Shown in pieces: positions 43,657 to 51,251 of a DNA stretch of 53,944 bases. The stretch's first letter is position 1. Each line of letters starts with the position of its first letter. The stretch is from DATKOF01 sp035524795 (GTDB lineage: Bacteria; Pseudomonadota; Gammaproteobacteria; Burkholderiales; SG8-41). A program made the position numbers and the translations under genes. Location of the stretch: assembly GCA_035524795.1 (NCBI GenBank), contig DATKOF010000022.1, positions 1 to 53,944 of the forward strand, in the 5' to 3' direction. Under the pieces are notes generated by a model. It was not told the origin of the DNA. It did no database searches and saw nothing but the letters and a program-made list of their open reading frames with translations.

Positions 43657-44970
43657 TCACAAATACGGGGCGACGAGGCATTTTTTATGCTCGATATGGT
43701 GCCGGAACTCATCGCGGAAGTGTTTGATGAACGAGCGCACCGGCATTGCCGCCGCGTCACCGAGCGCGCAGATGGTGCGCCCCTGAATGTTGTCGGCAAC
43801 GTTGTTCAGCAGATCGAGGTCCTCCGGCCGGCCCTGCCCATGCTCGATCCTGTGCAGCACGCGGTACAGCCAGCCGGTTCCCTCACGGCACGGCGTGCAC
43901 TGGCCGCACGATTCCTCGAAATAGAAATAGGCCAGCCGCAGCAGTGAACGCACCACGCAGCGCGTGTCGTCCATCACGATCACCGCGCCCGAGCCGAGCA
44001 TCGACCCGGCCTTGGCGATCGAGTCGTAATCCATGTCGGTCGCCATCATGATGTCGGCCGGCAGCACCGGCATCGAGGAGCCGCCCGGAATCACCGCCTT
44101 CAGCTTTCTGCCGTCGCGCATGCCGCCCGCCATTGCAAGCAGCTGCGCGAACGGCGTACCCATGCGCACCTCGTAATTGCCGGGGCGCGCGATGTCGCCC
44201 GACACCGAGAAAATCTTGGTGCCGCCGTTGTTGGGCCTGCCGAGCTCGAGGTACTTGTTGCCGCCGTTCAGAATGATCCACGGCACCGCGGCGAAAGTTT
44301 CGGTGTTGTTGATCGTGGTCGGCTTGCCGTAGAGACCGTAGGTCGCCGGAAACGGCGGCTTGAAACGCGGCAGTCCTTTTTTGCCCTCGAGCGACTCCAG
44401 CAGCGCGGTTTCCTCGCCGCAGATGTAGGCGCCATAGCTGTGATGGGCGTAAAGATCGAACGAGAAGCTGCTGCCGAGAACGTTGCTGCCGAGATAGCCG
44501 GCGGCGTAGGCCTCAGCGAGCGCCTCCTCGAACTGCTCGTAGATATCCCAGATCTCGCCGTGAATATAGTTGTAGCCGGTGGTAATGCCCATCGTATAAG
44601 CGCCGATCGCCATGCCCTCGATCAGCATGTGCGGGTTGTAGCGCAGGATGTCGCGGTCCTTGAAGGTGCCGGGCTCGCCTTCGTCGGAATTGCAGACCAG
44701 GTACTTCTGGCCGGTGTAGTTCTTCGGCATGAAGCTCCACTTGAGGCCGGTCGGAAAACCGGCGCCGCCGCGCCCGCGCAGCGCCGAGTTCTTCAGTTCG
44801 GCGAGGATCGCCTCCGGCGGCATGCGCTCGTTGAGCACCTTGCGCAGCGCCTGATAGCCGCCGCGCGCTTCGTAGTCCTTGAGCCGCCAGTTGAGGCCGT
44901 TGACGCCTTTCAGGATCACGGCGTCCGGGCCGAAGATGTCGCCGGCGAATGGCGGGATCGGCAGGCCCAT
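43657..44970 (-). CDS. nuoF: NADH-quinone oxidoreductase subunit F
   Basis: 437 residues. 'GRGGAGFPTGLKWSFMP' binds NADH/FMN, 'CNSDEGEPGTFKDRDIL' completes the FMN site, and 'ESCGQCTPCREGTGW' with a later Cys ligates cluster N3. The start is ATG 44970 with GAGGAG upstream; it overlaps the nuoE stop by one base. The longer frame is a shadow of nuoE. Confidence 0.97.
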   Translation of the reverse strand: MGLPIPPFAGDIFGPDAVILKGVNGLNWRLKDYEARGGYQALRKVLNERMPPEAILAELKNSALRGRGGAGFPTGLKWSFMPKNYTGQKYLVCNSDEGEPGTFKDRDILRYNPHMLIEGMAIGAYTMGITTGYNYIHGEIWDIYEQFEEALAEAYAAGYLGSNVLGSSFSFDLYAHHSYGAYICGEETALLESLEGKKGLPRFKPPFPATYGLYGKPTTINNTETFAAVPWIILNGGNKYLELGRPNNGGTKIFSVSGDIARPGNYEVRMGTPFAQLLAMAGGMRDGRKLKAVIPGGSSMPVLPADIMMATDMDYDSIAKAGSMLGSGAVIVMDDTRCVVRSLLRLAYFYFEESCGQCTPCREGTGWLYRVLHRIEHGQGRPEDLDLLNNVADNIQGRTICALGDAAAMPVRSFIKHFRDEFRHHIEHKKCLVAPYL

Positions 44971-45458
44971 CAGCGGTTCTCCTCGATCAGCCGGTCGATT
45001 TTGTCCGGCGACATTGCGCACAGCATGGTCTTGTTGTTGACGATCAGCACCGGCGCGTCGCCGCACGCGCCCAGGCATTCAGCTTCCTTCAGCGTGAACG
45101 CGCCGTCGGCGGTGGTCTCATTGAATCCGATGCCGAGTTTTTTCTTCAACTGCTCGGCGGTTTCGTTGGCGCCCTGCAGCGCGCACGGCAGGTTGGTGCA
45201 GATCGAAATCTTGCAGCGGCCGGCTGGCCTGGTGTTGTACATCGTATAGAAGCTCGCGACCTCGTAGACCGCGATCGGCGGCATGCCGAGATATTGCGCG
45301 ACGAAATCCATCGTTTCGGTCGACAGCCAGCCCTTCTCGTCCTGTGCGATCGCCAGCGCCGCGATCACCGCCGACCGCTTGTGCTCCGATGGATATTTGG
45401 CGACCGCCCGGTCAATCCCGGCCAGCGCCTCGGGCGACAAAATCATGGGAGCGTTCAT
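44970..45458 (-). CDS. nuoE: NADH-quinone oxidoreductase subunit E
   Basis: 162 residues, thioredoxin-like 2Fe-2S protein (cluster N1a) with 'CTNLPCALQGA' and 'CLGACGDAP' supplying four cysteines. ATG 45458 overlaps the nuoD stop (ATGA). The longer open frame upstream reads through nuoD in another phase and is not real. Confidence 0.96.
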   Translation of the reverse strand: MNAPMILSPEALAGIDRAVAKYPSEHKRSAVIAALAIAQDEKGWLSTETMDFVAQYLGMPPIAVYEVASFYTMYNTRPAGRCKISICTNLPCALQGANETAEQLKKKLGIGFNETTADGAFTLKEAECLGACGDAPVLIVNNKTMLCAMSPDKIDRLIEENR

Positions 45459-46708
45459 CGGTCCACCTCGCCGAACACGATGTCCTGCGTCCCGATGATC
45501 GCGACGACGTCCGCGATCATATGGCCGCGCGACATTTCGTCGAGCGCCGCCAGGTGCGTGAAACCGGGCGCGCGGATCCTGAGACGGTACGGCTTGTTGG
45601 CGCCGTCCGAGATCAGATAGATGCCGAACTCGCCCTTCGGCGCCTCGACTGCGGCATAGGTCTCGCCGGCGGGCACGTGCATGCCCTCGGTGAACAATTT
45701 GAAGTGGTGGATCAGTTCTTCCATGTTCTGCTTCATCAAGAAGCGCGACGGCGGCGCGACTTTGTGGCTGTCGGTCATCACCGGTCCCGGATGGTCGCGC
45801 AGCCACGCGATGCATTGCCGGATGATGCGGTTCGACTGACGCATTTCCTCGACGCGCACCAGATAGCGGTCATAGCAGTCGCCGTTGACGCCGACCGGAA
45901 TGTCGAAATCCATCCGGTCATAAACCTCATACGGCTGCTTCTTGCGCAGATCCCATTCGACCCCCGAGCCGCGCAGCATCGGACCGGTGAAACCAAGCGC
46001 CCTGGCGCGCTCCGGCGTCACCACGCCGATGCCGACCGTGCGCTGCTTCCAGATCCGGTTATCGGTCAGCAGCGTTTCATAGTCGTCGACGTAGTTCGGG
46101 AAGCGGTCGGTAAAGTCTTCCAGGAAGTCGAGCAGCGAACCCTGGCGGTTCTCATTGATCTGGCGCACTGCGGCCGCGTTGTGGATGCGCGACGGCTGGT
46201 ATCGGGGCATCGTGTCCGGCAGATCGCGGTAGACGCCGCCCGGCCGGTAGTAGGCGGCATGCATGCGTGCGCCCGACACCGCCTCGTAGGTGTCGAGCAG
46301 ATCCTCGCGCTCGCGGAAGCAGTAAAGAAACACCGTCATCGCGCCGATGTCGAGCGCATGCGCGCCGAGCCACAGGCAGTGGTTCAGGATGCGCGTGATC
46401 TCGTCGAACATGACGCGGATGTACCGGGCGCGCAACGGCACCTCGACGCCGAGCAGCTTCTCGATCGCCAGCACGTACGCATGCTCGTTGCACATCATCG
46501 ACACGTAGTCGAGGCGGTCCATGTACGGCACCGACTGCAGGAAGGTCTTGTGCTCGGCGAGTTTCTCGGTCGCGCGATGCAGCAGGCCGATATGCGGGTC
46601 GGCGCGCTCGACCACCTCGCCGTCGAGCTCGAGCACCAGCCGCAGCACGCCATGCGCCGACGGGTGTTGAGGCCCGAAATTCATGGTGTAGTTGCGAATC
46701 TCAGCCAC
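45455..46708 (-). CDS. nuoD: NADH-quinone oxidoreductase subunit D
   Basis: 417 residues. 'NFGPQHPSAHGVLRLVLELDGE' holds the quinone-site His; 'VPYMDRLDYVSMMCNEHAY' holds the quinone-site Tyr environment; 'RIRAPGFTHLAALDEMSRGHMIADVVAIIGTQDIVFGEVDR' is the conserved C-terminus. The reading frame allows only a GTG start at 46708, because a TGA lies at 46721-46723. ATG 46684 is possible but would remove 'AEIRNYT', which the family keeps. This start lies in the loop of a 17-bp inverted repeat and is overlapped by a leader frame; see the separate entries. Confidence 0.94.
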   Translation of the reverse strand: MAEIRNYTMNFGPQHPSAHGVLRLVLELDGEVVERADPHIGLLHRATEKLAEHKTFLQSVPYMDRLDYVSMMCNEHAYVLAIEKLLGVEVPLRARYIRVMFDEITRILNHCLWLGAHALDIGAMTVFLYCFREREDLLDTYEAVSGARMHAAYYRPGGVYRDLPDTMPRYQPSRIHNAAAVRQINENRQGSLLDFLEDFTDRFPNYVDDYETLLTDNRIWKQRTVGIGVVTPERARALGFTGPMLRGSGVEWDLRKKQPYEVYDRMDFDIPVGVNGDCYDRYLVRVEEMRQSNRIIRQCIAWLRDHPGPVMTDSHKVAPPSRFLMKQNMEELIHHFKLFTEGMHVPAGETYAAVEAPKGEFGIYLISDGANKPYRLRIRAPGFTHLAALDEMSRGHMIADVVAIIGTQDIVFGEVDR

Positions 46709-46725
46709 GAATTTCGGGCCTCAAC
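46666..46725. repeat. 17-bp perfect inverted repeat around the nuoD start codon
   Basis: GTTGAGGCCCGAAATTC (46666-46682) is the exact reverse complement of GAATTTCGGGCCTCAAC (46709-46725). In the nuo mRNA the 26-nt loop holds the nuoD GTG and its first codons, and the only upstream Shine-Dalgarno-like GAGG lies inside the stem. Confidence 0.9.
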
Positions 46726-46844
46726 GAAATGTTCAAGGGGGCCACAATGCGCCGCACGCGCGGCGCATTGCAGTGCAGGCTCATGTGCCGCAGGCACGTG
46801 ATGCCGAAGCTAAAGTTCATGGTGTAGTTACGAATCTCAGCCAT
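46701..46844 (-). CDS. 47-codon leader reading frame with a duplicated nuoD head
   Basis: Starts at ATG 46844 with MAEIRNYTMNF, identical to the first 11 residues of NuoD apart from the start codon (ATG versus GTG). It then continues with an unrelated Arg-rich stretch and stops at TGA 46701-46703, 8 nt inside nuoD (GTGGCTGA). No strong ribosome site precedes it (GCGGG at most). It may be a remnant of the original nuoD start or a translated leader that feeds ribosomes to the occluded nuoD start. Confidence 0.45.
   Translation of the reverse strand: MAEIRNYTMNFSFGITCLRHMSLHCNAPRVRRIVAPLNISLRPEIRG
46745..46770. repeat. Hairpin in the nuoC-nuoD insert
   Basis: CAATGCGCCGC (46745-46755) and GCGGCGCATTG (46760-46770) form an 11-bp perfect stem with a 4-nt loop. 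A weaker imperfect dyad (GTGCC-GCA-GGCAC) follows at about 46785-46797. The layout is REP-like. Confidence 0.8.
46815..46844 (-). repeat. Duplicated 30-bp copy of the nuoD 5' end
   Basis: 46815-46844 matches 46679-46708 at 27 of 30 bases. Both encode AEIRNYTMN(F), and the two copies are 136 bp apart. Confidence 0.88.
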
Positions 46845-46859
46845 GTATAACCCGCTTGG

Positions 46860-46920
46860 CCACGGAGTTCACGGAGAACACCAAGATTTTGCCTCCTGAT
46901 TTTCTCCGTGACCTCTGTGG
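46860..46920. repeat. Imperfect inverted repeat (CCACGGAG type) between nuoC and the leader frame
   Basis: CCACGGAGTTCACGGAGAA (46860-46878) pairs with TTCTCCGTGACCTCTGTGG (46902-46920) at 17 of 19 positions, with a 23-nt loop. The CTCCGTG/CACGGAG motif resembles dispersed palindromic elements known from many proteobacterial genomes. Confidence 0.8.
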
Positions 46921-46948
46921 CAAATAAATGGGGTTCTTCATTCCGGAA

Positions 46949-47563
46949 CTATCCCTTGCGGAAACCTTCGGTATCCGCGTAATCCTGTTCCCGCACGATG
47001 CGCGGCACGATCTCACGCGGCTCGATCGTGACCGGCTGGTAGATCACGCGCTGCTGGTCGGCGTCGTAGCGCATCTCGACGTTGCCCGACAGCGGAAAAT
47101 CCTTGCGGAACGGATGGCCGATGAAACCGTAGTCGGTCAGGATGCGCCGCAAATCGGGGTGCCCGGTAAAGACGACGCCGAACAGATCGAATGCCTCGCG
47201 CTCGAACCAGTTGGCCGATGGCCACACGCCGGTCATCGAGGCAAGGGCGGGGAACCCGTCATCGGCGGCGAACACGCGCACCCGCAGCCGCTGATTATGG
47301 GTCACGCTCAGCAAGTGATAGACGACCGCAAAACGCCGGCCCTCACGGACACCATCGCCATAGCCGGCGTAATCGACGCCGCACAGATCGATCAACTGCT
47401 CGAAGCGCAGTTCAGGGGCGTCGCGCAACACCGTCATCACCGCGACCAGATCGTCGGGCCCGAGGGTCAGCGTGACCTCGTCGAGCACGGCGGCGACGCT
47501 GACGGCTCCGGCGCCGAGCGCCGCCTGGACGTTCCCGGCGAGAGTTTCGGTGCGTGACATCAT
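46949..47563 (-). CDS. nuoC: NADH-quinone oxidoreductase subunit C
   Basis: 204 residues, peripheral-arm subunit without cofactor. 'WFEREAFDLFGVVFTGHPDLRRILTDYGFIGHPFRKDFPLSG' is the family signature. It starts with two tandem ATGs directly after the nuoB stop. The end 'REQDYADTEGFRKG' is slightly longer than usual and precedes a 240-bp insert instead of nuoD. Confidence 0.95.
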   Translation of the reverse strand: MMSRTETLAGNVQAALGAGAVSVAAVLDEVTLTLGPDDLVAVMTVLRDAPELRFEQLIDLCGVDYAGYGDGVREGRRFAVVYHLLSVTHNQRLRVRVFAADDGFPALASMTGVWPSANWFEREAFDLFGVVFTGHPDLRRILTDYGFIGHPFRKDFPLSGNVEMRYDADQQRVIYQPVTIEPREIVPRIVREQDYADTEGFRKG

Positions 47564-48040
47564 CTAACGCGCGATCGTGTTGGTGCGCCTGATCTTGTTC
47601 TGCAACTGGATGACGCCGTAGAGCAGCGCCTCCGCGGTCGGCGGACAGCCCGGCACGTAGATGTCGACCGGCACGATGCGGTCGCAACCGCGCACCACCG
47701 AATACGAATAGTGGTAGTAGCCGCCGCCGTTGGCACACGAGCCCATCGAGATCACCCAGCGCGGCTCGGCCATCTGGTCGTAGACCTTGCGCAGCGCCGG
47801 CGCCATCTTGTTGCACAGCGTGCCGGCGACGATCATCACGTCGGACTGGCGCGGACTCGGCCGGAACACCACGCCGAAACGGTCGAGATCGTAGCGCGCA
47901 GCGCCGGCGTGCATCATCTCCACCGCGCAGCAGGCGAGCCCGAACGTCATCGGCCACAGCGAGCCGGTGCGCATCCAGTTGATCAGCGCATCGACACTGG
48001 TCACAACGAACCCTTTTTCCATCACTCCGCCGTCAGGCAT
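47564..48040 (-). CDS. nuoB: NADH-quinone oxidoreductase subunit B
   Basis: 158 residues holding the terminal 4Fe-4S cluster N2: 'GLACCAVEMM', 'GSCANGGGYY' and 'PGCPPTAEAL' provide the tandem and the two single cysteines. Start at 48040 fits family length; an internal ATG six codons later is the alternative. Confidence 0.97.
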   Translation of the reverse strand: MPDGGVMEKGFVVTSVDALINWMRTGSLWPMTFGLACCAVEMMHAGAARYDLDRFGVVFRPSPRQSDVMIVAGTLCNKMAPALRKVYDQMAEPRWVISMGSCANGGGYYHYSYSVVRGCDRIVPVDIYVPGCPPTAEALLYGVIQLQNKIRRTNTIAR

Positions 48041-48079
48041 GATCCGTCTCCATTTTCGTTGGACTGATTTCCCGCCGCT

Positions 48080-48448
48080 TTATTCCCACTCCAACGCGCC
48101 CTTTTTCCATTCGTAGATAAACCCCACCACCAGAATGGCCAGAAACACGATCATCGATATCAGGCCGAACAAGCCGATCTCGCGCAGCACGACCGCCCAC
48201 GGAAACAGGAACGCGATCTCGAGATCGAACAGGATGAACAGGATCGCGATCAGGTAGTAGCGCACGTCAAACTTCATCCGCGCGTCTTCGAATGCCTCGA
48301 ATCCGCATTCGTACGGTGACAGCTTCTCGCTGTCGGGATGATGCGCGCCGAGCAGCCGGCTCAGAACGCCGCCCAGCATCATCGGCGCGGCGCCGACAGC
48401 AACGCCGACGAGAATGAACAGCAGAATCGGAAAATAATTGTCGAGCAC
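48080..48448 (-). CDS. nuoA: NADH-quinone oxidoreductase subunit A
   Basis: 122 residues, three spans, with 'SPYECGFEAFEDARMKFDVRYYLIAILFILFDLEIAFLFPWA' including the conserved Cys loop and acidic TM residues. First gene of the nuo run, downstream of tRNA-Leu. Confidence 0.97.
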   Translation of the reverse strand: MLDNYFPILLFILVGVAVGAAPMMLGGVLSRLLGAHHPDSEKLSPYECGFEAFEDARMKFDVRYYLIAILFILFDLEIAFLFPWAVVLREIGLFGLISMIVFLAILVVGFIYEWKKGALEWE

Positions 48449-48557
48449 GCCCTGCCTCCCAATCGCGGGGGACGAGAGCGCAGGACAGCCGCCTCCATCG
48501 CGGCCCTGCCACTCGTATTTGTCCCCTCCACTTCCAAGTTTATTCTAATAACGATCA

Positions 48558-48642
48558 TGGTGCCGACGGAGAGACTCGAACTCTCACGGCTTGCGCCACC
48601 GCCCCCTCAAGACGGCGTGTCTACCAATTCCACCACGTCGGC
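48558..48642 (-). tRNA. tRNA-Leu (anticodon GAG)
   Basis: Cloverleaf on the minus strand: 5' GCCGACG pairs with the 3' acceptor arm before an encoded CCA (48558-48560). The D-arm is GTGGAATTGGTAGACAC, the anticodon stem CCGTC/GGCGG encloses loop TTGAGGG (GAG at 48606-48608), and the T-arm contains GTTCGAGTC. The long variable arm is typical of tRNA-Leu. Located between secG and nuoA, as in many betaproteobacteria. Confidence 0.96.
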
Positions 48643-48717
48643 GGTTCCAGCACCTGCCGCTACACATCATCATAGCAGCGCCGGGCCGCAACCCGGCGAA
48701 CCGGCACCCGGAAACGG

Positions 48718-49074
48718 TTATTTCGGTATCTCCTGCGTCTTGCCCGTATCCTCAGCAGGGAGATTCTTCGCGGGTGCGACAGGCGCGGGGGCCGGCAATT
48801 CGGATGTGGTGGTCCGTTTGCTCATGACGCCGGCTTCCCCCGATTTATGCGACGAATACCAGGTCAGGCCGAGGCTGGTCGCAAAAAATATCGCGGCCAG
48901 GACCGCCGTGGTGCGGCTCAAAAAATTAGCCGACCCGGTGGCTCCGAACAGGCTGCCGGAAGCGCCGCTGCCGAACGCAGCGCCGACATCGGCGCCCTTG
49001 CCGTGTTGCAACAGCACCAGGCCGATGATGGCGAGCGCCACTAATACGTGAATTACCAGAATCAGGGTTTCCAT
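48718..49074 (-). CDS. secG: Preprotein translocase subunit SecG
   Basis: 118 residues, two spans ('LILVIHVLVALAIIGLVLLQHGKGADVGAAFGSGASGSLFGATGSANFLSRTTAVLAAIFF'). The cytoplasmic loop is the SecG signature. A Pro/Ala-rich C-terminal tail (SELPAPAPVAPAKNL) is added. It follows tpiA by about 21 bp. Confidence 0.96.
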   Translation of the reverse strand: METLILVIHVLVALAIIGLVLLQHGKGADVGAAFGSGASGSLFGATGSANFLSRTTAVLAAIFFATSLGLTWYSSHKSGEAGVMSKRTTTSELPAPAPVAPAKNLPAEDTGKTQEIPK

Positions 49075-49095
49075 ATTGTCCTTGCTCTTCCTTTT

Positions 49096-49851
49096 CTACC
49101 GGCGCGCCGCCGCGCGACAGATCGTGATGAATTCATCCGCAACCAGCGAAGCGCCGCCGATCAGACCGCCGTCGATATCCGGCATCGCAAACAGCTGCGC
49201 GGCGTTCGCGGCCTTGACGCTGCCGCCATAAAGTATCGTCGTTCCGGCGGCCTGCGCGGTATGGGCCGCGATGCTGCCGCGGATAAACGCATGCACCGCC
49301 TGCGCCTGTTCCGGCGTCGCATTGCGGCCGGTGCCGATCGCCCATACCGGTTCGTAGGCGATGACCGCGCCGGCGACCGCGTCCGCGCCGCTGCGTTCAA
49401 GCACAGCCATCAATTGCCGCGCGACCACACTTTCAGTCACCCCCGCCTCGCGTTCCTGCAGACTCTCGCCGACGCACAGGATCGGCGTCAATTTCGCCTG
49501 CAACGCCACCTCGAACTTGGCGGCAACGATCGTGTCGCTTTCGCCGAACAATGTGCGGCGCTCGGAATGCCCGACGATTGCATAACGGCAGCCGAAATCG
49601 AGCAGCATGGAAGCGGCGACCGCGCCGGTATACGCGCCGGCGCCGTACTGGCTGACGTCCTGCGCGCCCCATGGAACCGCGCTTTCCGCGAGGACACGCT
49701 GCGTCTGCGCCAGATAAGGGTAAGGCACGCAGACGCCGCAGGTGACCCCGGCCAACTGCGCGGCTTCCTGCCTGATCCGCTCCAGCAAAACCTGGTTGGC
49801 GGCCAAGGCGCCATTCGATTTCCAGTTGCCGACTACCAGTTTGTCACGCAT
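49096..49851 (-). CDS. tpiA: Triosephosphate isomerase
   Basis: 251 residues from ATG 49851 (GCGGA upstream; the in-frame extension is not conserved). Catalytic Lys in 'GNWKSNG', His in 'AIVGHSERR' and Glu in 'AYEPVWAIGTG'; phosphate loop 'ILYGGSVKAANA' and 'IGGASL'. Interconverts DHAP and glyceraldehyde-3-phosphate. Confidence 0.97.
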   Translation of the reverse strand: MRDKLVVGNWKSNGALAANQVLLERIRQEAAQLAGVTCGVCVPYPYLAQTQRVLAESAVPWGAQDVSQYGAGAYTGAVAASMLLDFGCRYAIVGHSERRTLFGESDTIVAAKFEVALQAKLTPILCVGESLQEREAGVTESVVARQLMAVLERSGADAVAGAVIAYEPVWAIGTGRNATPEQAQAVHAFIRGSIAAHTAQAAGTTILYGGSVKAANAAQLFAMPDIDGGLIGGASLVADEFITICRAAARR

Positions 49852-50010
49852 TTTTCCGCGATCTGCCCGAATAATCAAAAGACGGCGATTCTACCGGGGC
49901 GAAAATCGAGGGTCAATTTGAAATGAATATACAGGCTATTCCCTGAAGCTTATTGATTTAATGAAGAAATGACAGGCTCGATCACATTTCGTCGAGATAT
50001 CGCGGAGACC

Positions 50011-50067
50011 CTGTAAGACGCACTAAATAAAACTGTAACAAAGCCTGTTTAGCATGCCCGGCATAAT
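50011..50067 (+). promoter_or_regulatory. Pho-box-like promoter of pstS
   Basis: CTGTAAG (50011), CTGTAAC (50033) and CTGTTTA (50045) resemble PhoB half-sites; the first two are 22 bp apart, twice the 11-bp PhoB period. A -10-like CATAAT (50062-50067) begins 10 bp after the last half-site, the expected spacing where PhoB replaces a -35 box. Confidence 0.55.
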
Positions 50068-50104
50068 TCTCAATCAATTAGATCAACCAATCAGGAGAAC
50101 CCCG

Positions 50105-51160
50105 ATGCTGGAATCCAAATCTACGCGAAATAACGCCGTTGCCCTGTTCGCAGCAGTGCTGGCTTTCGCAACCACTGCTGTTCCCGCCGCCGACATCACC
50201 GGCGCCGGCGCGACTTTCCCGTACCCGGTTTATTCCAAATGGGCCGAAGCTTATAAGGCCAAGACCGGGATCGGCCTCAACTATCAGTCGATCGGCTCGG
50301 GAGGCGGTATTAAGCAGATAGAAGCCAAAACGGTTGATTTCGGCGCTTCCGACATGCCGCTCAAACCTGAAGTCTTGGATGAAAACGGCCTGATGCAGTT
50401 TCCGACCGTGATCGGCGGTGCGGTACCGGTCGCTCACCTCGATAATATCAAGCCCGGTGAATTGAAACTGACCGGCGCGGTACTGGCCGATATCTATCTG
50501 GGCAAAATCACCAAGTGGAACGATCCGGCGATCACCGCACTGAACCCCGGTGTCAAGCTTCCTGACGACGATATTACTGTCGTCCACCGCTCCGATGGTT
50601 CCGGCACTACCTTCATCTGGAGTAACTATTTATCCAAAGTCAGCCCAGAATGGCAATCTAAAGTTGGTGAAGGCACATCGATCTCTTGGCCGGTAGGCGT
50701 TGGTGGCAAAGGTAACGAAGGTGTTGCATCCTACGTGCAGCGAATTTACGCCTCTATCGGTTATGTCGAATATGCCTACGCGCTGCAAAACAAAATGACC
50801 ACCATTGCGATGAAGAATAAGGACGGTCAATTTGTGCAGCCGAGCGCCGAAACCTTCGCGGCAGCCGCAGCTGGCGCGGACTGGAACAAGGCTCCCGGCA
50901 TGTATCTGATCCTGACCGACCAACTTGGCAAAAATGCTTGGCCAATCAGTGGTGCCACCTTCATTCTGATGCACAAAGTGCAGGATAATCCTGAAAGTGC
51001 GAAGCAAGTGCTGAAATTCTTCGAATGGGGCTATTCCAGCGAAGGCGACAAGCTGGCGACGGATCTCGTCTACGTGCCCCTCCCCGATAGCGTGACCAGC
51101 CTGATCAAGTCGGAATGGAAAGAGAAAATCAAGGATAAATCGGGCAAGGCGGTTTACTGA
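50105..51160 (+). CDS. pstS: Phosphate ABC transporter substrate-binding protein
   Basis: 351 residues from ATG 50105 (AGGAGA upstream; a 17-codon in-frame extension lacks a site). Signal peptide ends TAVPAA. 'ITGAGATFPYPVYSKWAEAY', 'IGSGGGIKQIEAKTVDFGASDMPL' and 'VVHRSDGSGTTFIWSNYLS' contribute phosphate-binding residues. Periplasmic high-affinity phosphate capture. Confidence 0.97.
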   Translation: MLESKSTRNNAVALFAAVLAFATTAVPAADITGAGATFPYPVYSKWAEAYKAKTGIGLNYQSIGSGGGIKQIEAKTVDFGASDMPLKPEVLDENGLMQFPTVIGGAVPVAHLDNIKPGELKLTGAVLADIYLGKITKWNDPAITALNPGVKLPDDDITVVHRSDGSGTTFIWSNYLSKVSPEWQSKVGEGTSISWPVGVGGKGNEGVASYVQRIYASIGYVEYAYALQNKMTTIAMKNKDGQFVQPSAETFAAAAAGADWNKAPGMYLILTDQLGKNAWPISGATFILMHKVQDNPESAKQVLKFFEWGYSSEGDKLATDLVYVPLPDSVTSLIKSEWKEKIKDKSGKAVY

Positions 51161-51182
51161 CGCAGTTGCTCTTTCATCACAG

Positions 51183-51219
51183 GCAGGGGGCGCGCGAGCA
51201 CCGCGCCCCCTGCGTTTTT
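51183..51219 (+). terminator. Strong hairpin with T-run between pstS and pstC
   Basis: GCAGGGGGCGCG (51183-51194) pairs perfectly with CGCGCCCCCTGC (51202-51213), followed by GTTTTT. It should end most pstS transcripts and let fewer continue into pstCAB, fitting the higher need for binding protein. Confidence 0.85.
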
Positions 51220-51251
51220 AAGGCGCACCCGACAGTAAAGTAAACGACCAC

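Noticed and set aside
44970..45815. 281-residue version of NuoE and 473-residue version of NuoF
   Set aside because: The extra N-termini are translations through the neighbouring gene in another phase; internal ATGs with ribosome sites give family-length proteins.
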